Shown: positions 52,779-61,924, counted from the stretch's first letter. The stretch: 64,000 nucleotides of DNA from an uncultured Bacteroidales bacterium (GCA_949291555.1 CASEWE010000005.1:62001-126000), one strand, 5' to 3'. The notes: generated by a model not told the origin, from the sequence alone. Made by a program: numbers and translations.

Positions 52779-53699
52779 ATGAAAGTATTAGTTGCTACCG
52801 AAAAGCCTTTCGCCAAGGCTGCCGTTGACGGAATCCGTCAAATCGTGGAAGAAGCCGGCTTCGAACTGGCTTTGCTGGAAAAGTACACGGATGTGAACGA
52901 TTTGTACAAAGCCGTGGCCGATGCCGATGCCTTGATTGTCCGTTCGGACAAAGTGACCAAGGAAGTCATTGAACACGCCAAGAACCTGAAGATCGTGGTT
53001 CGCGCCGGCGCCGGTTACGACAACCTCGACCTGGCTGCTTGCACCGAACACAAGATCGTGGCCATGAACACCCCGGGACAGAACTCGAACGCTGTGGCCG
53101 AATTGGCTACCGGCTTGATGGTTTACATGTTCCGCAACCTGTTCAACCCCGGCACGGGCGCCGAACTGAAGGGCAAGAGCCTCGGTATCCACGCTTACGG
53201 CAATGTCGGCCGCAATGTGGCCCGCATCGCCAAGGGCATCGGCATGGACCTCTACGCTTACGATGCCTTCTGCCCGAAGGAAGTGATTGAAAAGGACGGT
53301 GTAAAGGCGGTTGATTCGGTGGAAGAGCTCTACAGCAAATGCCATATCGTTTCGCTGCACATCCCGGCCACCAAGGAAACGATCGATTCCATCAACTACG
53401 ATTTGTTGAACCGGATGCCCAAGAACGCTTTGCTGGTCAACACGGCCCGCAAGGAAGTGATCCACGAAGCCGACATGGTTCGTATCCTCAACGATCGTCC
53501 CGACTTCAAGTATGTTACCGACATCAAGCCGGGCAACCATGACGAGCTGGCTGAAAAGTTCCCGACCCGTTACTTCTCGACGCCTAAGAAGATGGGCGCC
53601 GAAACGGCCGAAGCCAATATCAACGCCGGCTTGGCTGCCGCCCACCAGATTGTGGACTTCATCAAGAACGGCGTCACCAAGTTCCAAGTGAACAAATAG
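52779..53699 (+). CDS. serA: D-3-phosphoglycerate dehydrogenase, short form
   Basis: 306 residues. It oxidises 3-phosphoglycerate with NAD+, the first step of serine synthesis. It is the short type, without the C-terminal ACT/regulatory domain of E. coli SerA (about 410). VVRAGAGYDNLD is the substrate loop, SLGIHAYGNVGRNVARIAKG the NAD-binding loop, and Arg, Glu and His of the site are partly visible in VVRAGAG and NTARKEVIHEADM. The catalytic His of the usual HxxxEx is not obvious to me by eye. It follows serC with repeats between and has its own terminator. Confidence 0.92.
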   Translation: MKVLVATEKPFAKAAVDGIRQIVEEAGFELALLEKYTDVNDLYKAVADADALIVRSDKVTKEVIEHAKNLKIVVRAGAGYDNLDLAACTEHKIVAMNTPGQNSNAVAELATGLMVYMFRNLFNPGTGAELKGKSLGIHAYGNVGRNVARIAKGIGMDLYAYDAFCPKEVIEKDGVKAVDSVEELYSKCHIVSLHIPATKETIDSINYDLLNRMPKNALLVNTARKEVIHEADMVRILNDRPDFKYVTDIKPGNHDELAEKFPTRYFSTPKKMGAETAEANINAGLAAAHQIVDFIKNGVTKFQVNK

Positions 53700-53741
53700 G
53701 AACCTGCCCATGCGCGCTTCGAAGCGCGCATGAAGAACGGG

Positions 53742-53775
53742 AAAGGGCGGTCCGGAATCCGGACCGCCCTTTTCC
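53742..53775 (+). terminator. Intrinsic terminator of serA
   Basis: AAAGGGCGGTCCGGA and TCCGGACCGCCCTTT form a long perfect stem followed by TCCGTTTA. A small palindrome (TGCGCGCTTCGAAGCGCGCA) precedes it. The rest of 53776-53978 has no gene I support. Confidence 0.85.
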
Positions 53776-53978
53776 GTTTATCCCGAAAGGAGGGCGCCGG
53801 AACGAGCCCGGTCGCTTCCTCAAGGATTTTCCCCGCTTCATCCAACAGCGGGAACATCCAATAGATAAAAGCAGCATGCCCAATGCCGAAAGCCTTCAGC
53901 ATCGCGCATCGCCGGCTTCCGAAGCCAGCCGCCTCCCGTTTTCCCGGACCGCACCCTGCCTTCGCGAGAAAACGCATT

Positions 53979-54007
53979 AAAAAAGGCGGCCGGAAAATTC
54001 GGCCGCC
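53979..54007 (-). terminator. Intrinsic terminator of the reverse rubrerythrin gene
   Basis: GGCGGCC (minus strand 54007 to 54001) pairs with GGCCGCC (53991 to 53985) around GAATTTTCC, followed by TTTTTT. Confidence 0.85.
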
Positions 54008-54032
54008 CTACAAATCCATCAGGGGATGATGC

Positions 54033-54593
54033 TTATTTGCCGAAATAACGCTTGTAAAGACCGGCAAAACCCTGTCCGTGGCGAGCCTCGTCCTTGGCCA
54101 TTTCATGAACGGTATCGTGAATGGCATCGAGGTTCAATTCCTTGGCCCGCTTGGCAATACGCATCTTGTCGGCATTGGCGCCGGCTTCGGCATACATGCG
54201 CTTTTCAAGATTGGTCTTGGTGTCCCAAACGACCTCGCCCAGCAGCTCGGCGAACTTAGCGCAATGCTCGGCTTCTTCAAAAGCGTAACGCTTGAAAGCT
54301 TCGGCTATTTCAGGATAGCCTTCGCGGTCGGCCTGACGGCTCATCGCCAAGTACATCCCTACCTCGGTCGCCTCTCCCATGAAATGGGTATTGAGGTCTT
54401 TCTTCATTTCCTCGTCGCAATCCTTGGCCACGCCGATCACGTGTTCCGTCACGAAATTAAGCGCGTTCTCGTCTTCGACCAGTTCTTTGAACTTTTCAGC
54501 AGGCGCCTTGCACTGGGGGCATTGCGCCGGAGGATTAGCGCCTTCGTAAACAAAACCGCAAACCGAGCAGATCCATTTCTTTGTCTTAACCAT
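54033..54593 (-). CDS. Reverse rubrerythrin (peroxide reductase)
   Basis: 186 residues. The rubredoxin domain is at the N-terminus (Cys9, Cys12, Cys25, Cys28) before the ferritin-like diiron domain, the reverse of classical rubrerythrin. The diiron part has [29 protein letters not shown] and [10 protein letters not shown]. Reverse rubrerythrins reduce H2O2 to water with NADH-linked electrons in anaerobes. A PerR-like regulator is immediately upstream on the same strand, 126 bases away. It carries a higher share of favoured codons than the neighbours. Confidence 0.92.
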   Translation of the reverse strand: MVKTKKWICSVCGFVYEGANPPAQCPQCKAPAEKFKELVEDENALNFVTEHVIGVAKDCDEEMKKDLNTHFMGEATEVGMYLAMSRQADREGYPEIAEAFKRYAFEEAEHCAKFAELLGEVVWDTKTNLEKRMYAEAGANADKMRIAKRAKELNLDAIHDTVHEMAKDEARHGQGFAGLYKRYFGK

Positions 54594-54719
54594 GATGTTG
54601 TAGTTTTTAAGGTTTATAAATCATTTTCCTGTTCAAATTCCATCTTCCAGCCGTTTTCCGCACCCGGACACCCTTTCCACGACAGGAGAACCGGGCCATT
54701 CTTGCCGCTTGGAACCTTT

Positions 54720-55187
54720 TCAACGCCCTTCCGGGTTATCCCGCTCCTGCTTCTGGCAATTCCGGCAAAGGCCGTAGTAGGAAATTTCTTCCCGCTCCAC
54801 ATGCAAGCCCAGACTCCCGAAATCCGGCAAACGGTTTCCCCGTTCATGCGGCAAATCGTAGACATGGCCGCAATGCGAACAAATGAAATGGTCGTGCGAA
54901 TCCAAATGCCCGTCGAAGCGCTGGCAGGCATGCGCTATATTCAAGCTCCGGACTAAACCGGCCTCGCACAGCACCCGCAATGTATTGTAAACGGTAGTTT
55001 TCGACAATGTAGGCATCTGCGGAAGCAAACGGGAATGGATCGTATCGGCCGTAGGATGGTCGTAATGTTCGCACAGATCGCCCAACACCGCCAAGCGCTG
55101 AACCGAAGGCCTCAAACCGGCCGCTAACAGCCGACTCCGAAGTTTTTTCAGCGTAACATTTTTATTTTTAGCTGTTTGAGAAATCAT
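54720..55187 (-). CDS. PerR-like Fur-family peroxide sensor/regulator
   Basis: 155 residues from the ATG at 55187; longer reading is not supported because the -7 box ends at 55218. It has the winged helix (about 13-80, TLSKTTVYNTLRVLCEAGLV) and a dimer domain. Structural zinc is held by two CxxC pairs (Cys103/106, Cys141/144). Asp92 in RFDGHL and His98/His100 in SHDHFIC fit the PerR regulatory site (Asp85, His91, His93 in B. subtilis); Fur usually has Glu or other residues there. Metal choice is inferred. It lies upstream of reverse rubrerythrin. Confidence 0.87.
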   Translation of the reverse strand: MISQTAKNKNVTLKKLRSRLLAAGLRPSVQRLAVLGDLCEHYDHPTADTIHSRLLPQMPTLSKTTVYNTLRVLCEAGLVRSLNIAHACQRFDGHLDSHDHFICSHCGHVYDLPHERGNRLPDFGSLGLHVEREEISYYGLCRNCQKQERDNPEGR

Positions 55188-55194
55188 TTTGCAA

Positions 55195-55211
55195 TCATTA
55201 CAATTATATAA
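55195..55211. promoter_or_regulatory. Candidate PerR/Fur operator
   Basis: TCATTACAATTATATAA is AT-rich and partly palindromic, loosely like the PerR box TTATAATnATTATAA. It sits between the -7 element and the perR start codon, as expected for autoregulation. The match is only partial. Confidence 0.35.
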
Positions 55212-55217
55212 CGCTTG

Positions 55218-55248
55218 CAAATATACAAAGATTACAGAAAATAGCAAA
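55218..55248 (-). promoter_or_regulatory. Promoter of the perR-like gene
   Basis: On the minus strand TTTG (55245-55248), exactly 19 bases, TATATTTG (55218-55225). The message would start near 55212, 25 bases before the ATG. Confidence 0.85.
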
Positions 55249-55381
55249 CGGTAAAGGAAACAAGCGCCGGCCGTCCTTTTTTCCCGATGTTCCGCGAGGC
55301 TTTGCAGCGCAAGAAAAACGGCAGCAACCAGCTCGCCAGGCGCCAAAGCGGCCGGGGCGCCAGCCGGAAGACGATACCCTG

Positions 55382-55418
55382 AAAAAAAAAGCCTCTTTCC
55401 CGAAAAAGGGAAAGAGGC
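55382..55418 (-). terminator. Intrinsic terminator of the M23 peptidase gene
   Basis: GCCTCTTTCCC and GGGAAAGAGGC pair tightly, then TTTTTTTTT. It is about 115 bases past the M23 stop. The gap between it and that stop shows no gene. Confidence 0.9.
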
Positions 55419-55532
55419 CCTGCAAAAAGTCATCGATACCGGCGCTCGGCCAGCGGTACCATTATCGGCCACAAACACCCCGGATTCCGGCAGCAAAAAA
55501 GTTCCTTGCATCGACCGCAATGTGCCACCCGG

Positions 55533-56810
55533 TCATCGGCCGCCACCTTCCTCGCTGCCCGTAACGTCCTGCGCTTTTTGCCAGACCGCATGCAGACTGT
55601 CCAATTCGGCCATGACGATGCGCTGCACGCTGTCGAATGCCGCACGCAATTCCGGTTTTACCGGAACAGAAGGCGGAGCCTCCATGGTCAAAGGATTGAT
55701 GGCCCTGCCGTTCTTGTAGACCCGGAAATCGAGATGCGGCCCGGTGGAAAGCCCGGTAGAGCCCACATACCCGATCACCTGGCCCTGACGAACCCGCGTT
55801 CCCACCGCAATGCCTTTCCCGTAACGGCTCAAATGCATATAAGAAGTGGTATAAGTGGAATTGTGCCGGATTTTCACCATGTTGCCGCCGCCGCGGTCGT
55901 ATTTCCGGGCAATCACTTTGCCATCGCCGATGCTTTTGACCGGCGTCCCGGAAGGAGCCGCGTAATCGACGCCGTGATGCGGGCGGTAACGCTTCAATAT
56001 AGGATGGAAACGGGCATTGGAAAACCTGGAAGAAATCCGGTAATAATCCAGCGGGGCCTTGAGGAAAGCTTTCCGAAGGCTATTCCCCTCCGTATCGAAA
56101 AACTCCCGCACGCTATCCTGCTCAAAAGGAACCGCCGGAAACGAATCGCCTTGATGCACGAATACAGCCGACAAGATCTCATGGATGCCCAATGCCACCG
56201 TGTCATCCACGTAGGCTTCCCGGTAAAGGACCCGATAGGCATCCCCCGGACGCACATCGAAGAAATCGATCTGCCAAGCATACAGATTGGCCAAATCCAT
56301 GGCCAAGACCGGGTTCGAGCCTGAAGAAGCCATGGCATCCCAAAGCGAAGTGGAAATCGTGTTTTCCGCGTACCGCCGCTTGTACTCGACCGGTTTTTCG
56401 AACTCGTAGGCCGCAATGCTATCGCCCCGAAGGTCTATCACCGCATAATCCAAACGGGACTTTGCAAAAACAACGGCACAGACCGTGGCAGCGCTATCGC
56501 GCGCATTCAACGTATAATAAGGGAAACCCGCCTGCAACCGGTGCGGATCCAGCACCTGGGCTGCAACCGATGAAATACGGTAGCTTTCCGCCGGAGAGAA
56601 CCCGAGGCCGGCGAAAATGGAAGCCGGGGTCGCCCCCCTTTCAATCCGATACTCGTTCAAGTCGAGCGTGTCGGCACAAATGCCGTAATAACATACATGC
56701 CGAGCCTCTCCTTCCGCTGCAGACGGGTCCGAACCGGAACCCTTTCCCTTGCAGGAAGGGAGAAGACTCAAAATCAAAAGCCCCGTCATGACGGGCAAAA
56801 ATCCTTTCAT
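55533..56810 (-). CDS. M23-family peptidoglycan endopeptidase lipoprotein
   Basis: 425 residues. The signal peptide ends LLPSC (Cys20), so it is a lipoprotein. A long N-terminal domain (about 40-265) is typical of the MepM/OapA-like kind, then the M23 domain with the zinc site His278-x3-Asp282 (HHGVD). The second motif reads TGPHLDFRVY: where LytM has HxH, here it is His359-Leu-Asp361, so the second zinc His is replaced by Asp. Such changes occur in other M23 proteins; I cannot tell activity. Its terminator lies before perR. Confidence 0.88.
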   Translation of the reverse strand: MKGFLPVMTGLLILSLLPSCKGKGSGSDPSAAEGEARHVCYYGICADTLDLNEYRIERGATPASIFAGLGFSPAESYRISSVAAQVLDPHRLQAGFPYYTLNARDSAATVCAVVFAKSRLDYAVIDLRGDSIAAYEFEKPVEYKRRYAENTISTSLWDAMASSGSNPVLAMDLANLYAWQIDFFDVRPGDAYRVLYREAYVDDTVALGIHEILSAVFVHQGDSFPAVPFEQDSVREFFDTEGNSLRKAFLKAPLDYYRISSRFSNARFHPILKRYRPHHGVDYAAPSGTPVKSIGDGKVIARKYDRGGGNMVKIRHNSTYTTSYMHLSRYGKGIAVGTRVRQGQVIGYVGSTGLSTGPHLDFRVYKNGRAINPLTMEAPPSVPVKPELRAAFDSVQRIVMAELDSLHAVWQKAQDVTGSEEGGGR

Positions 56811-56917
56811 CCTTTATGAAAATCTGTTCTTTTTGAAAAACTGCCGCAGGTAAAACTGCCGGCGGAATCCTTCTCTCCCGACCCGGGATCCTGGTTCAAC
56901 CTTCCCGCAAACCTGCC

Positions 56918-58273
56918 TCAAAGGCCCGCATACCGCTTTACCGTGCCTGTCCCTTCCGCCAGCTCCCCGTAAAGATCGAAAGCCTCGGCTGAAACAATCC
57001 GTACCGGATAGAAGCGGCCCGGCTCCAAGTCTGCCGAATCCCTCCGGATAAGGACTTCATTATCGACTTCCGGGGAATCGTATTCTGTCCGGCCCACGTA
57101 AAACTCCCCCTCAACCCGGTCTACCAGCACCTCGCAGGTTTCCCCAATGCGGGACCGGTTGCGCTGCAACGAGATTTCCTCCTGCAAATCCATGATTTCC
57201 TGTGCCCGGGCTTCTTTCTCTTCGTCCGAAACCGGATCGCCCAAGGAAAAAGCCGGCGTCCCCTCTTCCCGGGAATAAGCAAAAACGCCCAAGCGTTCGA
57301 AACGGAAACCGGCCACGAAAGCTTTCAGCTCCTCGAACCGCTCCCGGTCTTCGGTCGGGAAACCGGTTATCAACGTGGTCCGGAAAGCCGCATCAGGCAA
57401 AGCCTCCCGAAGCCTGCCCAGCAAGGAAAGGGTTTCGTCCCGGGTGGCAGACCGCAACATGTCCCGCAACACTTCCGTATTGATATGCTGCAAAGGAATG
57501 TCCACGTACCGGCAGACTTTCGGCTCGGAACGCATCACTTCCAAAAGGTCTTCCGGGAAAGAATGCGGGTAGAGGTATTGCAAACGAAGCCAATGCAGCC
57601 CCTCGATGCGGCATAGCCTCCGCGCTAGGCTTGCAATGCGGCGTTCGCCGTACAAGTCCATGCCGTAATAAGTCAGATCCTGCGCAACCAGGATCAATTC
57701 CTTCACCCCTCTTTCGACCAGCATCCGGGCCTCTTTCTCAATGTCTTCTTCCTTTCGCGAGACATGCCTGCCCCGGATAAGCGGTATGGCGCAGAAGGCG
57801 CATTGCCGGTTGCAACCTTCCGAAACTTTCAGGTAGGCGTAATGGGGCGGTGTCGTCAATTCCCTCCGGAACGGGTCGAGCGCCGGAGCTTTCCGCCTTT
57901 TCTCCTCCTCCTGGCCGGTTTGGGCAAAAATGGAACGCAGAACCGCATCCAGATCGTTGACTCCCGCCCACGCATCCACATCGGGAATCTCCCGGCGCAA
58001 CTGCTCGCCGTAACGCTGCACCAAGCAGCCCATCACCACCACTTTCCCGCGCTTGCGCCGATGCTTGCGGGACACCTCCTCCAACACCGTATCGATGCTT
58101 TCCTGCTTGGCATCCAATATGAACCCGCAAGTATTGACAACCACCACATCGGCTGGACGCGAGCTGTCTTCCGCCACCAAAGTCCACCCGGCGGCTTCCG
58201 CGTTTCCGGAAAGCACCTCCGAGTCGACCGTATTCTTCGAACACCCAAGGCTGATTACTTTCAATGACGGCAT
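56918..58273 (-). CDS. rimO: Ribosomal protein S12 methylthiotransferase
   Basis: 451 residues. It methylthiolates Asp89 of S12 with radical SAM chemistry. The N-terminal UPF0004 part has SLGCSKNTVDSEVL and VNTCGFI, then the radical SAM Cys set in CNRQCAFCAIPLIRG, and a TRAM domain near the C-terminus (RIGETCEVLVDRVEGEFYVGRTEYDSPEVDNEVLI). DVD ... length all match RimO, not MiaB. It lies 142 bases after ftsY on the same strand, the usual Bacteroidota order. Confidence 0.95.
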   Translation of the reverse strand: MPSLKVISLGCSKNTVDSEVLSGNAEAAGWTLVAEDSSRPADVVVVNTCGFILDAKQESIDTVLEEVSRKHRRKRGKVVVMGCLVQRYGEQLRREIPDVDAWAGVNDLDAVLRSIFAQTGQEEEKRRKAPALDPFRRELTTPPHYAYLKVSEGCNRQCAFCAIPLIRGRHVSRKEEDIEKEARMLVERGVKELILVAQDLTYYGMDLYGERRIASLARRLCRIEGLHWLRLQYLYPHSFPEDLLEVMRSEPKVCRYVDIPLQHINTEVLRDMLRSATRDETLSLLGRLREALPDAAFRTTLITGFPTEDRERFEELKAFVAGFRFERLGVFAYSREEGTPAFSLGDPVSDEEKEARAQEIMDLQEEISLQRNRSRIGETCEVLVDRVEGEFYVGRTEYDSPEVDNEVLIRRDSADLEPGRFYPVRIVSAEAFDLYGELAEGTGTVKRYAGL

Positions 58274-58415
58274 AACCTCTTCTAATTATGAAAAACAAAA
58301 CCGGAGCCTTCTCCGGGATGCCCTTGAAGCCCGCACAAAGAATCCGGGGACAAAACGCTCTCCCGTTCAGGCCCCAAGGCCGGTCGACGGGAGGATTCAG
58401 GCAAAACGGGAGGAA

Positions 58416-59390
58416 TCAGGCAAAAAGAGAATCCACGAAAGCTTTCTTGTCGAATAATTGCAAATCGGTGATTTTCTCCCCGACCCCTATGTATTTGACC
58501 GGGATCTTGAACTGGGCCGAAATCCCGATAGCGACTCCGCCCTTTGCCGTTCCATCGAGCTTCGTCAAGGCCAAAGCGTTCACTTCCGTAGCCGCGGTGA
58601 ATTGCCGGGCTTGCTCAATGGCATTCTGCCCGGTAGAAGCATCCAGGACCAGAAGGACCTCATGGGGCGCATCGGGAACCACTTTCTTCATCACGTTCTT
58701 GATCTTCGAAAGCTCGTTCATCAGCCCCACCTTGTTATGCAAACGGCCCGCCGTGTCGATAATGACAATATCCGCATCCCTGGCCACTGCCGATTTCAAT
58801 GTATCGAACGCCACCGAAGCCGGGTCGGAACCCATGCTTTGCGCCACGACCGGCACTCCGGTCCGACGGCCCCACTCCTGCAATTGTTCCACGGCAGCCG
58901 CCCGGAACGTATCAGCCGCGCCGAGCACCACCTTGGCCCCGTTCTCCTTGAACAGGTAAGCCAATTTTCCAATCGTGGTCGTCTTGCCTACCCCGTTCAC
59001 GCCTACCACCATGATCACATAAGGCTTCTTCCCTTCCGAAAGCCACGGGTCGGCAACAGGCTTGTTCCCCACTAAGAGTTCCGCGATTTCCTCCCGCAGC
59101 ACCCGGGCCAGTTCGTCCGTGCCAAGGTATTTCTCCCGCTTCACGCGCTCTTGCAAACGCTCGATGATCGCCAACGTGGTCTCCACGCCGACATCGGAAG
59201 TGACCAGCGCTTCCTCGAGTTCGTCCAGCACCTGGTCGTCGACAACGGTTTTCCCGGCCACGGCCCGTGCAAGTTTCTTGAACACGCTCTCCTTGGTCTT
59301 TCCCAGACTTTTCTGCAAGTCTTCTTTCTCTTGTTCGGTTTGTCCGGTTTGCCCCGCGCCTTTGCGAGCAAGAAAGGAAAATATTCCCAT
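58416..59390 (-). CDS. ftsY: Signal recognition particle receptor FtsY
   Basis: 324 residues from the ATG at 59390; the longer frame adds 14 residues. The GTPase receptor docks SRP-bound ribosomes at the membrane. A short A region (about 1-45) is followed by the NG domain: GVNGVGKTTTIGKLA, DTFRAAAVEQLQEWGRR, VIIDTAGRLHN, TKLDGTAKGG. A terminator-like hairpin separates it from DUF4295. rimO follows. Confidence 0.96.
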   Translation of the reverse strand: MGIFSFLARKGAGQTGQTEQEKEDLQKSLGKTKESVFKKLARAVAGKTVVDDQVLDELEEALVTSDVGVETTLAIIERLQERVKREKYLGTDELARVLREEIAELLVGNKPVADPWLSEGKKPYVIMVVGVNGVGKTTTIGKLAYLFKENGAKVVLGAADTFRAAAVEQLQEWGRRTGVPVVAQSMGSDPASVAFDTLKSAVARDADIVIIDTAGRLHNKVGLMNELSKIKNVMKKVVPDAPHEVLLVLDASTGQNAIEQARQFTAATEVNALALTKLDGTAKGGVAIGISAQFKIPVKYIGVGEKITDLQLFDKKAFVDSLFA

Positions 59391-59535
59391 ACGATTCGTC
59401 TTTAAACAAAATTCCCGGAAAAGAAATAGCACTGGAACCCTGCCTTCCGTCCATGCAGCAATTCCTTCCCGCGCCGGGCCTGCCGCTCGTGCCGCCTCGC
59501 CGGAGCTTTCGCCCGGCTCGTGCCCGATGAAAATA

Positions 59536-59591
59536 AAAAGGATGCTCCCGACTTCCGTATCGCACGGACACAGTCCCGGAACATCCTTTTC
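59536..59591 (-). terminator. Hairpin with T-rich tail between DUF4295 and ftsY
   Basis: On the minus strand GAAAAGGATGTTCCG and CGGGAGCATCCTTTT pair, and TTTATTTTC follows. It probably ends most rpmG-DUF4295 transcripts, leaving some read-through to ftsY. Confidence 0.6.
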
Positions 59592-59616
59592 GCAATTACC
59601 CGAAAGGCTAAAGGCC

Positions 59617-59775
59617 TCAAGCCTTGTTGGCGAAGTAATCCTTTACCTTGTCGTTCGCGATGATTTCTTCCTTGAAGGTATAAGCCCCCGTCTTGGGAGA
59701 CCTTACCACTTTCACAACCTTGGCAAAATCTTTGCCAGTACTGGTTTTCAGGGTTGCAACAACTTTCTTTGCCAT
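59617..59775 (-). CDS. DUF4295 small basic protein
   Basis: 52 residues, beginning MAKKVVATLKTSTGKDFAKVV. Ribosome-linked genes of Bacteroidota usually carry this tiny gene right after rpmG. It lies 13 bases after the rpmG stop. The sequence is very basic and has SPKTGAYTFKEEIIANDKVK, the family core; function unknown but co-expression with ribosomal proteins is likely. Confidence 0.9.
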   Translation of the reverse strand: MAKKVVATLKTSTGKDFAKVVKVVRSPKTGAYTFKEEIIANDKVKDYFANKA

Positions 59776-59788
59776 GGTCTATCGGTTT

Positions 59789-59977
59789 TTACTTGATTTC
59801 CTTATGAAGCGTCATTTTCCGCAAAATGGGGTTGTACTTCATCAACTCCAAACGTTCCGGGGTATTTTTCTTGTTCTTCGTGGTAATGTAACGCGAGGTG
59901 CCCGGCTTGCCGCTGTTCTTATGTTCGGTGCATTCCAGAATCACTTGGACACGCGCCTCTTTGTTCTTCTTTGCCAT
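59789..59977 (-). CDS. rpmG: 50S ribosomal protein L33
   Basis: 62 residues. [22 protein letters not shown] is the family opening; [32 protein letters not shown] is the usual C-terminus. It lacks the CxxC zinc ribbon (the Cys- form). rpmB (L28), the usual upstream partner, is not present; the promoter at 60021-60051 starts directly before L33. Confidence 0.96.
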   Translation of the reverse strand: MAKKNKEARVQVILECTEHKNSGKPGTSRYITTKNKKNTPERLELMKYNPILRKMTLHKEIK

Positions 59978-60020
59978 GTCTCTCTATCTTCTTTCGGTTT
60001 TAGACTTTCGTTCAGGGGTG

Positions 60021-60051
60021 CAAAAGTACTTTTTTCCTTTTAATAAACAAA
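60021..60051 (-). promoter_or_regulatory. Promoter of rpmG-DUF4295
   Basis: TTTG (60048-60051), exactly 19 bases, TACTTTTG (60021-60028) on the minus strand, about 45 bases before rpmG. Confidence 0.85.
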
Positions 60052-60060
60052 GGATTGTGG

Positions 60061-60096
60061 AAAAAAAGCCCTGCCGGCCAGATCGCCGGCAGGGCT
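60061..60096 (-). terminator. Intrinsic terminator of aspA
   Basis: AAGCCCTGCCGGC and GCCGGCAGGGCTT form a 12-base stem around GATCTG, followed by TTTTTTT. It is 29 bases past the aspA stop. Confidence 0.9.
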
Positions 60097-60124
60097 TGCC
60101 CCGCGGGAAAGCGCGTCTCCCCGG

Positions 60125-61600
60125 CTACTTCTTGTTCGGCTTGATATCCAGCTTGACCGGCTTCACCAAGTTTTCAGGAGCCATGATGGTATCGAGCTGT
60201 TCCTTGGTCAGGATCTTCTTTTCCAGAATCAGGTCGATAACGCTCTTGTCGTTTTCAAGCGCTTCCTTGGCCAGTTCGGTAGAGTTGTCGTAACCGATGT
60301 AGGGGTTCAGGGCCGTTACCACGCCGATGCTGTTATGAACCAGCTGGGCGCAGCGTTTCTTATTGGCCTTGATGCCGTCGATGCAGAGCGTGCGCAGCGT
60401 GTTGAAAGCGTTCTTCAACAGGTCGATGGATTCGAACACCGAATAGCACATGACCGGTTCCATCACGTTCAATTCCAACTGCGCGGCATCGGCAGCCATC
60501 GCTACCACGAAATCGTTGCCGATAACGCGGAAGCAAACCTGGTTCACCACTTCGGGGATAACGGGATTCACCTTGCCCGGCATGATGGACGAACCCGGCT
60601 GCATGGCAGGCAGGTGGATTTCCTGCAAACCGCAGCGAGGACCCGATCCCATCAGGCGCAAGTCGTTGCAGATCTTGCCCAAGCGGATCGCCAAGCGCTT
60701 CAGGCCGGCAGAATAATTCACCACGGAGCCATTGTCGGAGGTTACGAACACCAGATTGTCATCCAGCTTGATCTTCAGCTTCATGATGTCGGATAAAGCC
60801 TTCACGCACAATTCGCTGTAACCCGGTTCGGAACAGATGCCCGTCCCGATAGCGGTAGCGCCCATGTTCACCGTCAGGAATTCTTCGGCCGCAGCGTTCA
60901 AGGCTTTCACTTCGCGCTTCAAGCCGGCGGCGAAACCCTTGAATGTCTGACCCAAGGTCATAGGAACAGCATCCTGCAACTGGGTACGGCCCATCTTCAG
61001 GACTTTGGCGAACTCCGTGCCCTTCTTTTCCAAGGACTTCACCAGCAGCTCCAAAGCCTCGATCATGTCCTTGTGGCTGAAATACAAGCCGAAGTGCATG
61101 GCGGTAGGATAAGCGTCGTTGGTAGACTGCGAGCAGTTCACCTGGTCGTGCGAATCGCAATACTTGTATTCGCCGGGCTTATGTCCCATGATCTGCAAAG
61201 CGCGGTTGGCGATCACTTCATTGGCATTCATGTTCATGGTGGTCCCGGCCCCGCCCTGGATCATGTCGGAAGTGAAAAACTCGTGATGCTGGCCGGCAAT
61301 GATTTCCTTGCAAGCTTGCACAATGGCGTTCTTCTGCTCGGTTGTCATCAGGCCCTGCTTGTGGTTGGCAAGGGCTGCCCCCCATTTCGTATAAGCAAAT
61401 CCTTTGATGAAATTGGGATACTTGTTCATCGGGATATTGCTGATCTTGAAATTCTGCAGGCCGCGGGCCGTCTGAACGCCATAGAGGGCATCAACCGGAA
61501 TTTCGAGCGAACCCAGCAAATCTTTCTCCACGCGGGTTTTTCCTTTGGCACTGCTTTTCGCTTTAGGAGCGACGGTGCTTTTCGTTGCTTTTGTAGCCAT
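60125..61600 (-). CDS. aspA: Aspartate ammonia-lyase
   Basis: 491 residues. It splits aspartate to fumarate and ammonia, linking amino-acid breakdown to fumarate respiration in anaerobes. VDALYGVQTARGLQNF, SHDQVNCSQSTNDAYPTAM, and the signature GSSIMPGKVNPVIPE match. The first ~22 residues form an Ala/Lys-rich tail (KATKSTVAPKAKSSAKGK) not needed for catalysis. It is next to an aminotransferase on the same strand with a 324-base gap. Codon choice suggests strong expression. Confidence 0.96.
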   Translation of the reverse strand: MATKATKSTVAPKAKSSAKGKTRVEKDLLGSLEIPVDALYGVQTARGLQNFKISNIPMNKYPNFIKGFAYTKWGAALANHKQGLMTTEQKNAIVQACKEIIAGQHHEFFTSDMIQGGAGTTMNMNANEVIANRALQIMGHKPGEYKYCDSHDQVNCSQSTNDAYPTAMHFGLYFSHKDMIEALELLVKSLEKKGTEFAKVLKMGRTQLQDAVPMTLGQTFKGFAAGLKREVKALNAAAEEFLTVNMGATAIGTGICSEPGYSELCVKALSDIMKLKIKLDDNLVFVTSDNGSVVNYSAGLKRLAIRLGKICNDLRLMGSGPRCGLQEIHLPAMQPGSSIMPGKVNPVIPEVVNQVCFRVIGNDFVVAMAADAAQLELNVMEPVMCYSVFESIDLLKNAFNTLRTLCIDGIKANKKRCAQLVHNSIGVVTALNPYIGYDNSTELAKEALENDKSVIDLILEKKILTKEQLDTIMAPENLVKPVKLDIKPNKK

Positions 61601-61924
61601 TTTTACTATTTTAAAATGTTATACTCAAGAATTTATACTATGTCTTTTGCCGATTGCCGTACCACCCGGTCGCCGGCCTGGCGGGGCGGAAACCGGCGAA
61701 TCCGCCTTGCCGCAGCAGGCTTCCTTCCCAAAGGAACAAGCCCGCCACGCTCTTTCGCTAAGCATGAAAAAACGAAAGTGTTCCAGCATCCCATCCCGGG
61801 TTTGCCCCGAAATCCCAGTCCCGGAACAAACCCGGACTTGCCGCAAGCCGCCCGTCATCCTCCCGGATCTACCGTCCGGGAAAGACTTTTCGCTTCCGGC
61901 TTGCCAAAGCGGAAGACCGGCTTT
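61601..61924. other. Intergenic region between aspA and the aminotransferase gene
   Basis: The first 50 bases upstream of aspA are AT-rich (minus strand: TATAAATTCTTGAGTATAAC), which may hold its promoter without a clean TAnnTTTG. The rest is GC-rich with short palindromes near 61850-61919. No gene or RNA is supported. Confidence 0.5.

Noticed and set aside
53570-53977. Minus-strand frame between serA end and reverse rubrerythrin
   Set aside because: It overlaps the end of serA antisense and the serA terminator, and its translation shows no family signal.
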